NCBI RefSeq assembly: GCF_000247695.1
Contig: NW_004624843.1
Span: 4,256,152 to 4,320,151 of the forward strand
From: Heterocephalus glaber
Taxonomy: Eukaryota; Chordata; Mammalia; Rodentia; Bathyergidae
Direction: 5' to 3'
DNA: 64,000 bases
A program made the translations under genes and the position numbers. Of this stretch, positions 11,245-22,566 are shown piece by piece. The notes below the pieces were generated by a model that did no database searches, was not told where the DNA came from, and was given only the letters and a program-made list of their open reading frames with translations. Position 1 is the first letter of the stretch. Every line of letters begins with the position of its first letter.

Positions 11245-11254
11245 GTTCTTCCCT
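11245..11254 (-). other. 3' splice acceptor and short 5' UTR before the GPR55 ATG
   Basis: On the minus strand the sequence reads CCCTTGACCTTGCAG then GGAAGAAC then ATG. The AG at 11254-11253 ends a pyrimidine-rich tract, so the coding exon would begin at 11252. This agrees with the known layout of GPR55, where introns lie in the 5' UTR and the whole coding region is in one exon. The upstream non-coding exons were not located. Confidence 0.7.
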
Positions 11255-11420
11255 GCAAGGTCAAGGGCAGGAAGTGATGGACTCAAACAACCTGGTCAGG
11301 GGTCATGGACACCTCCCTGGGTCACACACAGCTCCTGCTCACTGGACCACAATGAGACAACACAACAGGAAAATGACTCCTAATCGCGCTGCCCTGGGAG
11401 AGACATCGTTACCTTTTTAT

Positions 11421-11752
11421 GCAGAGGTCCTTGATTTACAACGGTGTTATGTTCTGACAAATCCATCACAAGGTACAACAATTGTAAGTTAAAAAATATA
11501 TTTGATGCACCTAACCTACGAGCACCAAGGATGCCTTAGACGTGTGCGGAACACTCATGCACATTCGCCTGTAGTCAGGCAAAGCTGTCAAACACAAAGC
11601 TTATTTTATAAGTGAGTGTTGATTATCTCATGCAACTTTTTTGAATAAAGTACTGAAGGTGTAGAGCAATGTTTGTCTGGGTGCATTTTCCCACCATTTT
11701 AGAGTAGAAAAAGTATAAGTCAAACTATTGTAAGTTGGTGGAGATGTCTGCA
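11421..11752. mobile_element. Tigger/MER44-type non-autonomous DNA transposon
   Basis: The two ends are inverted versions of each other: CAGAGGTCCTTGATTTAC on the left, and on the right a stretch whose complement begins CAGACATCTCCACCAACTTAC-like. The interior carries the CACCTAACCTACGAGCACC and ATCTCATGCAACTTTTTTGA motifs that I associate with MER44/Tigger elements. It appears nearly full length for such a MITE-like copy and lies 180 bp upstream of the GPR55 coding exon, inside its 5' UTR intron. Confidence 0.7.
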
Positions 11753-11771
11753 TATCATTTCAGTCCCCCCC

Positions 11772-11773
<2 letters not shown>

Positions 11774-11809
<36 letters not shown>
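11774..11809 (+). repeat. (TG)n microsatellite
   Basis: About 18 TG units after a run of C. Confidence 0.97.
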
Positions 11810-11810
<1 letters not shown>

Positions 11811-11950
11811 TATTACTGTACTAGAGATTCAATCCAGGGCTTTCACACTGAGCTACACCCCCTAGTCCTTTTTTATTTTTTATTTTGAGACAAGGTCTTT
11901 GCTAAATAACTAAGCTGCCCAGCCTGGGCTCAAACCTGCCATCTTCCTGT
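11811..11950 (-). mobile_element. B1 plus ID pair, minus orientation (old)
   Basis: In plus coordinates an ID remnant (11811-11868: GATTCAATCCAGGGC, GAGCTACACCCCCTAGTCC) comes first, then a B1 remnant (11870-11950: GAGACAAGGTCTTTGCTAAA, GCCCAGCCTGGGCTCAAAC). Read on the minus strand this is B1 followed by ID. Both halves are diverged. Confidence 0.7.

Positions 11951-11954
<4 letters not shown>

Positions 11955-11992
<38 letters not shown>
11955..11992 (+). repeat. (CA)n microsatellite
   Basis: About 18 CA units lying between two minus-strand B1 segments. Confidence 0.97.
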
Positions 11993-11994
<2 letters not shown>

Positions 11995-12095
11995 AGGGTC
12001 TCACTATGTAGTCTAGGCTGGCCTTAGACTCTGATCCTCCTGCCTCAGCTTCCTGAGTGCTGGGATTACAGGCCTGGGCCTCCATGCCCAATACA
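11993..12095 (-). mobile_element. B1 SINE
   Basis: Reverse complement of the B1 core: GGTCTCACTATGTAGTCTAG, TCCTGCCTCAGCTTCCTGAG, GTGCTGGGATTACAGGC. Confidence 0.85.
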
Positions 12096-13009
12096 CAGTG
12101 CAACGTTTTCTGTCTAATAGTTTCATTGTACTCTATTGTGTGGAGACACTATAACTCATAGTAGCTTATTAATAAGCTTAATGTTTTACTAGGAAACAAA
12201 AAAATTCCACAGTAATGTCCCTGAGACTTATATCTTTGCTACATAGTTATTGCAGAGAATTCCTGTTCCATTACTTCTCATCCCTACAGCTCCCTAGAGT
12301 GCCAGTGAGAAGAGAAAATGTTGGCATTTTTAAGGTCCTGTAAGAAATACCATTCCCAAACCCTTTTAACCCTTAATTAAAAAGAAAAAATCGTATATAG
12401 TAGATTGATGTTTGTAAACATATAGAGTGCTCCGTGCTGAACATTTCACGTACATTGTTTGATGTGGTGGCTTTCTAAGAGTCTGTGCTTTCCTATGTGT
12501 GAACTTCTCTCAGGAATCTGGGAGAAAATACCTCCTGGTGTTTAAAGATTAGGATACTGCAGGGTGTGGAACAGTGCCCCTGGGGTTGTGCGCTGGAATC
12601 TCTGGTGAGGCAAGTCCCAAACTTGGGCCCTGCGTTAACTGCTTCTACAGGGGGCGACAGAGTCCACGCAGATGACTGGCCTGCTTCCTCTAGATGAAAC
12701 AAAATACCCACAGGCCTGTCTCAAAAAATAGCCAGTATAACCAGGCACCCACAAGATAAATTTTATCTGATGAGAAAAGCAGGCCCATGTGCAACACAGG
12801 ACTAAATGACCACTGTTACAATATCAAAAAGCAGGAAGCTTAGAAAAGTCACAACAATAGAAAACCAAGAACTGAAAGATAAGCACAAAGTTTATGCTTA
12901 ACAACAACACCTCCCACCCCCACCCCCGCCCCAAGAAAACCTCAGAAAGGGAACTCAGCTCATCTGTTTGGGGCTGGGTCATGCTCAGGCAAACCCTGTG
13001 GATGAAGGG
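12096..13009. other. AT-rich intronic/intergenic DNA
   Basis: No gene or clear repeat. Base composition shifts here to AT-rich compared with the first 11 kb. Confidence 0.5.
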
Positions 13010-13125
13010 GTGTGGTGGCACATGCCTGTGATCCCACCACCGGGAGGCTGAGGCAGGGGGACCGCCAAGAGTTTGAGGTCAGCCTGGACTACACACCGAG
13101 ACCCTGTCTCAAAATATCAAAATAA
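13010..13125 (+). mobile_element. B1 SINE (no internal duplication)
   Basis: GGTGTGGTGGCACATGCCTG, GGGAGGCTGAGGCAGGGGGA and CTGTCTCAAAATATCAAAAT mark the copy. Confidence 0.85.
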
Positions 13126-15953
13126 ATGAATAAAATCAATGATACTCGAAGACCAACCCAAGCCCAAATATGGCTGAATTAGAAAAAACAAAAGAATAAT
13201 AACAAAGGGGAAAAAAATGACTTGACCGGAAGCAAATGGCCTAGGGAGCTGGAATGTGTGTACTTGGACCACAGCAGGAGTTTGTGAGGGAAACAGACCC
13301 ACTGCGGCCATCAGGCCTCTCTGAGAGGACGCTCTATCCTAAAGGGCATGCCGGCATCGCTGGCGGACTTCAAACAAGCTACTCATGTGGTAATCTTTGA
13401 AGCCAGAGATAGCACTCATTCTATGGACTGGCAAAAGGAAACTCAGTTGAAAAAAAATACTTCCAGCTAATGGCAGAGTGAGCAGAGAGCCTGAAATATT
13501 AATCCTCTGAATTCCTTCTGAAGGTCTAGGAAAGGATCTTTTAAAGACTCTTTAAAAATAAAAACCAGGGACTAAACGGGGTAAGATGAAGAGGCATAAA
13601 TGCACTCCAGGCTGCGGTCAGAAGGGAAGCCGGTGTTCCTGTGAGGACAGGAAGGGCCCCTCAGAAGCACCAGTCCATACAGTGTGGGGGCAACATCTGC
13701 TTCACTCAAACAAGGGCCCCTAACCATTGCAGCTCCAGCTCCGGCTGACCCAGGGGTCCACACCAATCCCTCAGTCAGGCTGCAGGTGCCGGAGTCCCTG
13801 GAAGCCTCTGAGAGGCAGATACTGAGATGATGTTGGACACCCACAGCCTGGCTAGGAGAAGGGGAGCAGAAGTGGGAGGTTGCACATTCAGCCCCTACCT
13901 GCACTCCTGTCCCTGCAGAAGGAGAGAGGGAAGGAAGGTGGGGTAGGAAGAGCTTCCACTCACAGTTGACTCTGAGAACGCCCTGCCCAAGCCCTGGTCA
14001 TCGCTGAGCCTCAGCTGCCTGTCCCAGAAGTCCCACATGGAGCAGGGTCACCAGGCCTGGCCGCTCTGCTGGGCTCAGGCCCTGGAGGGGCTGAGTGGCA
14101 CTGTGTGTCCCCACTGGTCCCAGCAGCAGGTTCTCCTGCCTGGCCACCACGGAGGCCACCCAGATGCTTCCTCCCATGACACTGGGATCCGTTTAGTGTC
14201 TGTCACAGGCAGCAACAGGGACCTTCCCAATTGCCAGGCCCAAAGCACCATCAGCAACAAGCCACCTTTCTTCACAAGGGATGGATGGGCTCATTTTTCT
14301 TCTAAAGAATTTGAATGGAGCCCAATCCCAGCCGGAAGAACAACGAATTGAGTAGGGCAAGGTCATGGGCTGAGCAAACAGGGTCAGTGGTTACAGCTGA
14401 AGAGCCCAAGGCGACCTCAGCTGGTCCCCAGCAGCCTGGAGCCCAAGGGGCAGGGCTGAATTGAACAAATTGAATTGAGAAAATGAAAACAATAGAGAAG
14501 ATGAGGTGCCAGGATTCATGCAAAATTTGTGGAAAGAAAACTGATCCCAGATGTCTGCTGCCATTTTTAATGCCATTAATGTAGCGACTTACAAACATCT
14601 GAGAATGGCCCAGCCAAGCTCCTTGGAAACCTCTCTAAAAAATAAAAACACAGAAGAGGTCTAAGGGAGGGTGCGTGGACAGAAGAATTTCCTAGCTGGC
14701 CAGGTCATGGCTCAGGGGAAACCAGAAACCCATTTTCATATTGGTGTGGCCTCTAGAAAGAAATTCCGTCCAAATTTTAGACTTCAAGAGATAACAACAG
14801 AAGGCAGAATGGAGACGTTGAGGTGAGCACTGGTAGCAGGAAACTATGAAGGGAGACTTCGCGGAAGACGAATACAGTTACGAATATAGCATTGTAAAGG
14901 GAGCACACAAGTGAGAGAGAGCCCCAGAGCCGCGGGGAGAGCGGAGAGGCCCATGTACGAGAAAATAGCGTGTGTAGGGCTCCATACCATCCTAGGCTTC
15001 TGACTCCCACAGGGCGCTGGAACTGTGTCCCCTGCGGATAAGGGACTACTATAAGACTGTAGATAAATAACACAGAAGGAAAAACGTACTGAGTAACAGG
15101 AGGCGGGAATGAGGGTCGTAACAGAACGTGGAGCGAAGCACATGGCTGCACAGCTAATGTCCCATAAAGGAGAATCACAAGGTCTTTTTTAATCCGCTTG
15201 ATCTCCAACTCTCTAAAAATTCAATTTAATTTTACTTTTGGTTAATGTAATAATCATACTTATTCATGGGGCACAGTGCGATAGTTTAACACCCGCACAT
15301 GACAGCACGGGTCTTATCAGGTCATTAAATGTCCTGCTCCACCATTTCTTTATGTTTGGAGCCTTCCAGCTTGCAGAGTTCATAAAAGAGAAAGTAGGTT
15401 ATTATGGACTGCAGTTGCCCCGCCATGCTGCAGAACACCAGAACTTTTGTTGTTGTTTTTACTTTAATGATTACAGAAACATAAGGGTCAGGTTGTTTTA
15501 AAACCTTAAAGTAAGCACTGACTGCAAAGGAAAGGATGTGTCTTCAAGATCCCCAAAGACAAAAAGAAATAAGTAAAAACATTGGACTAGATAACAAAGG
15601 AGTAAAGACCACAGAAAAAGAAACTAAGCCCTGAAATACAACAATAAATGAAAAATTCAAACTTCCTTTGCCAACATACTCAGTTCAATTAAGAAATATA
15701 ATTTAACTCTGCTTTTATAAAGGGCTCACTGAAACAACACAGAAATTTTCAGTGTAAAAGACCCAGATGATAAAGCAAATATAAACTGAAGCCCTAGGTG
15801 GCAATATACAGGACTAGTGGTGCAAGATTTAGGAATAAAGTCGCTCGCCAGGATTAAGAAAGTTATTTTCTATTAATGAAAGAAAAACAAAATTGTGAAG
15901 GTCAATGATGTATAGGAATTTTACCCATTGGATGGCACTGTATAAAGGCATAT
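13126..15953. other. Non-coding, nothing firmly recognised
   Basis: Mixed composition. The stretch after about 15200 becomes A-rich on the plus strand and may belong to the L1 debris that follows. No ORF resembles a known protein. Confidence 0.45.
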
Positions 15954-16067
15954 AAACTGGGCGTGGTGGTGCACACCTATAATTCCAGCGCTCAGGAGGC
16001 TGAGGCAGGAGGATCGCTATGAGTTTGAGGCCAGCCTGGACTACATAGTGAGATCCTGCCTCCAAAA
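15954..16067 (+). mobile_element. B1 SINE (no internal duplication)
   Basis: GGGCGTGGTGGTGCACACC, GGAGGCTGAGGCAGGAGGAT and GCCAGCCTGGACTACATAG, with a short A tail. A repeated flank, GGCATATAAA, lies just before and just after it (about 15947 and 16070), which looks like a target-site duplication. Confidence 0.9.
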
Positions 16068-16462
16068 AAAGGCATATAAAGTAAAATATAATTCATAGAG
16101 CAACTGGCAAAATAAAAATAGTGGACAACTTTAATATATTATAGCTTAGAATAAATCAGATGGACACAATATAAATCAGGACATATAATTACATAAATAA
16201 TATAATTAATACCATTTACTTAATAGTTTTGGGGTTTGGTTTAGAGAATTCATTTTTTTCTCATGTAACCAAAAAATAGTTGCCAAAATGAATTTTCTAC
16301 CAGCAAGAATAGAGCCTCCCATTAAAGAAAAAAAGGCAGAAAATATGTTGGCTTTATTCTCTGACCACAGACACAAAAACCTAGGAAATAAAAAAATAGA
16401 GATGATTATTTTAAAATAAAATAAGAAGTAGGAAACAAAATTTGATACATAATCAAGAATGC

Positions 16463-16550
16463 AGGGGTCAGGGATTTAGCTCAGTGGTTCTGCCACCTGC
16501 CTTGAAAGTGCAAGGACCTGAGTTTGATCCCCAGTACCAAAAAAAAAAAG
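16463..16550 (+). mobile_element. ID-type SINE
   Basis: tRNA-derived unit with A box (GATTTAGCTCAGTGGTTC) and B box (GAGTTTGATCCCCAGTACC), followed by an A tail of about 12. Inserted in the L1 relic. Confidence 0.9.
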
Positions 16551-17142
16551 AATACAAGAAACTTTTGGATTGGCTATTTTTAAAAAATTCCCAGGATGCA
16601 GCTGAAACTGTCCTATGGGATAAATACAGCATTCTAACTGCTTTAATTTATTTTTGCATGGAGGAGAGAAACTAAATAAATGAATTAAGCATTCCACTTG
16701 ATCACTTAGGAGAAGGGAAAAGAAGGACCAAAACATTTCAGGAAATCACGCAAAAAATATAAAGATAATATCAGAAATAAATTAATTACTTAAAAAGAAC
16801 TACCAGAATCAATATATTTAATCGGTAGTTCCTTGTGGACAGAAACAGTCCACCATGCAGATCTCTAACTATGGCCAAGAAAAAGAAGCAAATAGTCATA
16901 AGTAGAAATACAAAAGAAGAGGCTAAGCTTATGTGGAGAGGGGCCCAGAGTAGTAAGAAACTGCCTCATGCTGGGCACCACTCCATTTACAAACCTTGAT
17001 ATCATCGATGCTTTGGGGGCAAAACACAATTTACCACAACTGAAGGAAGAGTTGACACCGGAAGTTAAAGTGTTAATACGCCAATAATCAAGAAAGACGC
17101 TGAGAATGTTACCAAATAATTACTTCACTCTTAAACTTAAAA

Positions 17143-17190
17143 CAGCCCTCCTCCTCCTCCTCCTCCTCCTCCTCCTCCTCCTCTTCCTCC
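17143..17190 (+). repeat. (TCC)n microsatellite
   Basis: About 16 TCC/CTC units on the plus strand, pure pyrimidine. Confidence 0.95.
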
Positions 17191-17204
17191 TCCTCCCCTT
17201 CCTT

Positions 17205-17277
17205 TTTCCTTTTGGGCCTGAGGATGAAATACAGAGCCCTAAGTACATTCGAAACACTGAGCTACACCCCTAGCCCT
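17205..17277 (-). mobile_element. Old ID-type SINE
   Basis: Reverse complement of an ID: GAGCCCTAAGTACATTCGAA and GAGCTACACCCCTAGCCC remain. It is more diverged than the young ID copies nearby. Confidence 0.65.
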
Positions 17278-18500
17278 TCATTTCAAATTTTTAAGCAATA
17301 GATAATTCCCATGTTCTGTGAACTATTTCAGAAAATAAGCTAATATTAATGAATTTCTACCATCAAACAAACTTATCCAAATATCAGGCATGACAGGGGA
17401 AAAACTATTACTTAAATGCAGTTGGGAATATATATATATATTTCCTAAAATATTACTAGGTAGAATTCAGGACATTAAAATTATAAAACATTGTTACTAA
17501 ATCAGGTTTAGTATAGAAATGTAAGATAGTTTCAATGTTAGGAAATCTATTGATATGATGCATCATATCATTAAAGCAAAAAAAAATGAAAAGCCATCTG
17601 ATTATATCAACACATTTTTTTGCAAAAGGTATTTAAATGAAGGAATAGAAAACTATTTTCTACACATGATAAAGAGTAACTTGCTTATAGTACAGTAACT
17701 TCATATTTAATGATAAAATAATGAAGACACTGAAGTTGAAATCAGTCACTAACACTCAGAAGCCCCAAACAATGCACTAAGACATTTAACAGAAATAAGA
17801 AGAAAAAATGAGGCATTCCCCTCCCCCCCAAAAAAATCAATAATATAAAGGGAAGGTTTAGTCAATAAATTATGATGATACTATCATTGAACAGTTCTGG
17901 GGTAAAAACTAACTTAGATTTCCATCTCACACCACACAGCAAGAGAAATTCCAAATTCATTAAGGAATTACATTTCCAAAAAAATCAAACAATAAAACAA
18001 CTAGATGAAAATTTAATAGAAAATCTGTTTATGAAAGGCACTGGAGGGAAAAGCTCTTTGTTAACTTAGGATGATTAAAAAGCAAAAGAAACAGACTTGA
18101 CCAAACAAAAATAGAGATTTTTTTTGTTGTTTAAAAAAATTAAGCATCAAATAATACACTGGAAGAAGCAAAACGCTGGCAAAATGTTGAATAAATTACG
18201 TTCTTTCTCTATGAAGAGATTCAAAATAGACAAACAGGCAGAGGACATAGCTCTCAGAAGAGGATTTAAAAAGAGATAAAAACTTTTGCTTCTCAAATTT
18301 AGTAAAGAATCTGGGCAGAGTCTCATGGTATACTGATAAGTGTATGCTCTCATCGGTATACAAAAGGAATAACGTGTTTGGGATTGGGTCATTTTAAACA
18401 ATGACCAGAAAAACTACATTACCCTTTCATCCAATAAGTCTTAGACTTCATCTTATGTCAAATATGCAAAAGAAAGAAAACCATATATAAAAATATGTCT

Positions 18501-19227
18501 ACTTTGGTACTTTTTTCTGGTACCAAAAAGTACATATACATTTTTAAATGCCAACAAGAGGTTACTTTTACTAGGGTAAATCTATTCAATGGAAAATTCT
18601 TCTATGTTATGTTTATGCTGACTAGGTTATGTAAAAACCCACAAACTATAGAATTATATATTCGGAATGATTTTAACTATGATTGAAAAAACCCACACAT
18701 AGAAGAAAAAAAACCTAGAAAAAAATTTCCATACACCAAACAATGTTGCATTCTAACATAGTTAGATAATGAGTGGTTTTTGAATCTTTTATCTTTTTGT
18801 CTTGATTTTTATGTATTTTTCTAATTAAATCATCAGACACACGAAATACAAAAGCAACTTAAGATTCTTTAAAGATATATCAAACACAGGGAGAAAATAA
18901 TAAGAATCGTTTTAGATTTTCCCTTAAATATTAAAGAAACAAAGCGTAGTCATGTATGGGTTTGAGGCGAAGTGTGAGGTTTCCACAAAATTAAAAGAAA
19001 TGTGTTGGGCTAACCAGAGCCCAGCTGCTGAGACATAATCCTGCCAGGTCAGAAGTGAACCCTTTAAGACGTACTGGCTGAGGAATTTGGGAGCAAAGCA
19101 TAAAGGAGCAGAGAGAATTAGAAGCATCAAGACAGAAAGCAGATCCCGCTAGGAGACGAGAATGCAGCAGCATGAACCCCACCTGTGATTCTTAAACGCA
19201 ACTTTAATTTTTTAAATTTTTTTAATT
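18501..19227. other. AT-rich DNA, possibly LINE 3' debris
   Basis: No gene. The first few hundred bases may continue the L1 relic, but no diagnostic stretch was recognised. Confidence 0.4.
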
Positions 19228-19306
19228 TTTTTGGTACCGGGGATCGAACTCCGGTCCTTGCACTTGCGCAGCAGGAGGCAAAACCACTGAGCTAAACCCC
19301 CGGCCC
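19228..19306 (-). mobile_element. ID-type SINE
   Basis: Reverse-complement ID with GGTACCGGGGATCGAACTCC, CCACTGAGCTAAACCCCC and a T-rich lead. The B box GGTTCGANTCC is intact. Confidence 0.9.
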
Positions 19307-19797
19307 TAAAAGGAACTTTTAAAAGGTCAGCCTTCATGGATAAAAAACAAAATAAAAGATACCAAATGCCAGGCTGACAGTGAAGAGGAGGCAAAAATAA
19401 AGTATGTAAACTATAATTGTTCCAAAGCTCAGTGAACTATTAGTAGAAATAAATAAATGCAGAAGTTGAAACTAACATTTTTAAAATTGGATATTTAGGT
19501 TAAATTCTCTTCCCTACCTTAAAGGGACAAAAAGAAGAGAAAATTTACAATAGAAACTGAAAGTGAAAATTGCAACATCTCAATATAGAAAGAGGAGCAA
19601 CTCCATAGAGGTCTATATACATATTATTTTTAAATTTAATATTAATAGAGCCTATAAAAGGAGCATCCATTTAAAAATATCCAAGCATCTTTTGTCAGTA
19701 AGAAAGACAGAGAAAATGAAACAGCACAGCAAAATGATGAATAATCTATGATTTATCAGGCGTATGCTATGCTAGAAAAGAAGGGAATATGACAATA

Positions 19798-19888
19798 TCA
19801 GGGGGTTTTTTTGGTAGTGGGGATCAAACTCGGGACCTTGAGCTTGCGAGGCAGGCAGTGGAACCACTGAGCTAAATCCCCAGCCCAA
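19798..19888 (-). mobile_element. ID-type SINE with TSD
   Basis: Reverse-complement ID (GGGGATCAAACTCGGGACC, ACTGAGCTAAATCCCCAGCC). The flanks GACAATAT at about 19790 and again at about 19890 look like a target-site duplication, so this is a fairly recent insertion. Confidence 0.9.
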
Positions 19889-21815
19889 GACAATATAGGT
19901 TTTTGTAGTGAAAAGTGAGATGATTACAGAGATGCTACCATTGTAAAAGTTAAGGAAAATAGGAACTTGCAATTTATGTTCCAATGAGCACAGCAGAGCT
20001 GAACATGGTGGTAACAGGCCAGAAATGCAAAAAGAAGTGAGCGGAAGTGGAAAAATAATTGTAGTTAGAAACCTTAGTGCGGCTCTCTTAACATATTGTC
20101 GATCAAAGAGAGAAATTAGACACCTGGATGGTCCAATTAATAAAGAGAACAAGCAGATGGGGTGGACGGTGAAATCATTCATCAAGGGAACATGCTCTGC
20201 AGGAGGATAGAAAGTCTTTCACAAAACTGATCCCATTTCTGGGCCGGCCCAAAGTCGTTAAAGGCAAAGGCCATTTTCTACTCCACATTCTCAGACCACA
20301 GAGAAAACAGCTATTTATCAGTCCTAACCGCTCTGCTGCAGCTTCTTGATATTACTAACATATAGCAGACATTTCTAGGCAATCTCTCCCACAGCCTCTT
20401 AAATAACGTATGAGTCAGAGATAAAATCAGAAGGGAATTGCTGAAATATTGGGAAGGAACAAATATTTACGCACAAAATACAGATGCAGCCACAGCTGAA
20501 ATGAAAATAGGAATTTCTGTGTGTGTGTGTTTGTGTGTTTGTGTGTGTGTGCTTCCTGTAAACAGGAAAGTGAGAAATGAGGGGAACCTAGGCTACCCTG
20601 AGAGAATTTAGCAGAGAGGCAGAAGTGCTTGTGTGGCTCTGATCTCTCTGACCCTGAGGCCTGCTGGCTGCAGGGACTGCATGTGCAGAAGCTGGCGGGG
20701 ACCACAACACAGGAAGAGGCAGAAAACACAAGGGGCACTCATGATCCACAGAGGGAAACACACATGGTCCATGTCCTGCCGTGAGCAGACCTATGTCTCT
20801 ATCAGACAACGCGGCCTTGCTATGTAGTGAGCTCCCTGTCACCAGACGTATACAAGCAATGATGGAGACCTGTTTGTCCAGAATGTTGTAGAGGGAATTC
20901 ACATAGGAAGCAGGATCTTCCTGGAGGGGGCTTTTGTTAGTTTGTTTTTAACCCTGAAATGGAATCTTCTTCCAAAGTATCACTGCTTCGCTCTTTTTCA
21001 TGAAGAGGAGAGAACTGTCCCGTGAATGGAAGGAACTGGACTCCAAGGCTTTGTTATCTTGCAGGCTCTCTCACATGGTCCCTGGGGTCCCATCTGCAGT
21101 GTCCTGGGCACCTGGTGCTGGCCTTGCCACGCTGGCTCTTGCTGCCAATCCTGCTGCCATCTTCTGGATGGTGCAGTCTCCAGGCACTGTGGCACCTGTG
21201 CCTCCAGGTACCCTGAGCATCCCAACCTGGGCAGACCCCATCTGGCACAGCTGCCGGGTTGCTCATGCACAGCTGAGGCCCCGAAACCCAGCTGTGTGGC
21301 TCAGCACCAGCCCAGCCTTCCTTCCACCCCCTTCCCTGGGCCTGGGTTTTCCAGAGAAGCCGGACCACAGGAGAGCACAGCTCGGATGCAGAACCCCATC
21401 TGTGCAGGGCACCCACTCAGAGACAGTCGTGCCCCACCATGGGAGAGCAAAGCAGGTGTGCAGTTGGGGGGCCTGGAACCTGCCCCAGGCGGGAGCCGCC
21501 CCATCCAGTCTTCTTCCCTCTGTCCTTGGGGCTGCAGTGCGGGAAGCTGAAGCTGGGTGCAGATGCCCACTGGGCTGCAGTTACCTGCCACGGCTGTGGG
21601 CATAACCCATCGGTCTGCGCCTAAACTGGGCATCCGGGCCACGACGCAAGGAGGCACAAGGCTCAACGGACATGGAGCACAGGGACAGAGGCTCCTGATG
21701 CTGCCTCTGTGGGAGAATGGCAGGTTTGGAGTTGCGTAGGGAGGGTGAAGGGCATCTCGGGGACTGGACGCGTGACTGGCTCCATGCTAAGTGCGCCGTG
21801 GAGGGGAAGGGCACA
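19889..21815. other. Non-coding, nothing recognised
   Basis: Composition rises from AT-rich to GC-rich across this span. It contains an interrupted GT repeat at 20517-20550. Open frames near 21000-21600 overlap one another in three frames and on both strands, and none is recognisable. Confidence 0.5.
20517..20550 (+). repeat. Interrupted (GT)n repeat
   Basis: GT units with T insertions (GTGTGTTTGTGTG pattern). Confidence 0.9.
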
Positions 21816-21925
21816 CTCCTGGGGTGTTATCGTTGCACCCATTTTACAGATGGGGATGCTGAAGAGACTCCCCAAGGTCCGACAGGCGGAGAAGGACCAG
21901 CTGAGACTCACGTCCTGAGTCCTCC
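21816..21925 (+). mobile_element. MIR SINE relic
   Basis: The conserved MIR core is present: CCCATTTTACAGATGGGGAT followed by CCCCAAGGTCC and CAGCTGAGACTCACGTCC. Confidence 0.75.
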
Positions 21926-22227
21926 GCCAGCGCCCCCAGCTCCTACAGCAGCACCGGCAAAGCATCCGTGCGCCCAAGGCTCTGTGTCCTCCTCACTCCT
22001 GGGCCTGCCTGGCCCCACCACCCGCTCCTCTTTCCGCTTACATGTATCTTCCCTCCATGGAGAAAACTCCCACAAAGCCCAGCCCAGCACAGCCCAGCAC
22101 ATGCTTCCTGAACTGTGTCCTCACTGTCCAGGACAAATCTGGAATTTTCCGAGTTCTAACTCCTGCTCCATCTTCCCTCCCAGCATCTCCAAGACACCTT
22201 GTGCTAGGGCTCAAGAGCAATCATTAG

Positions 22228-22380
22228 GCCAGGCATGGTGTCCCACCCCTGTAATCAAGCACTCTGGAGGCTGAGGCAGGAGGATTGCCATGAGTTGGAG
22301 GCCAGCCTGGGCTACACAGTGAGTTCAAGAACAGCCTGAACTATACGGTGAGACCCTGTCTCAAAAAACAAAACAAAAAA
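22228..22380 (+). mobile_element. B1 SINE with 29 bp internal duplication
   Basis: The right half is duplicated: GCCAGCCTGGGCTACACAG is followed by AGTTCAAGAACAGCCTGAAC and a second TATACGGTGAGACC, then TCTCAAAAAACAAAACAAAA. This is the derived B1 structure. Confidence 0.9.
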
Positions 22381-22484
22381 GTGCAATCACTAGATGACAG
22401 CAAGCACAGCTGGTCAGGTGCTCACCAGGGGACAAGTAGCCCCCTTGTTTACTGAATTCAAGAGCCTTGTGAGGAACCAATACC

Positions 22485-22566
22485 ATTCCATTCCCCACAG
22501 AGGTAAACTGAGGCTAGGGAAGTGACAGCTGGTGAGTGGCTGGGCCTGACTCCCACACACATCCCC
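22485..22566 (+). mobile_element. MIR SINE relic
   Basis: CCACAGAGGTAAACTGAGGC, AGTGACAGCTGGTGAGTGGC and GGCCTGACTCCCACA follow the MIR core order. Confidence 0.65.

Larger units (their letters stand above)
16085..18500 (+). mobile_element. Old L1 LINE relic (ORF2 portion)
   Basis: A-rich plus strand with stretches recognisable as degraded L1 ORF2 in order: TTCTCTGACCACAGACACAA near 16357, the reverse transcriptase part around 17470-17640 (GCATCATATCATTAAAGCA), and the C-terminal part around 17920-18060 (CCATCTCACACCACACAGC). Many stops and frameshifts. Split by an ID SINE at 16463 and by a TCC repeat plus ID at 17143-17277. Confidence 0.65.

Noticed and set aside
11245..11286. 14-codon N-terminal extension of GPR55
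   Set aside because: It runs through a CAG splice acceptor and intron sequence. The family N-terminus begins at the ATG at 11244.
16463..16550. tRNA gene call from A and B boxes
   Set aside because: These boxes belong to ID SINEs, which are tRNA-derived. Many near-identical copies with A tails and TSDs occur in the window.
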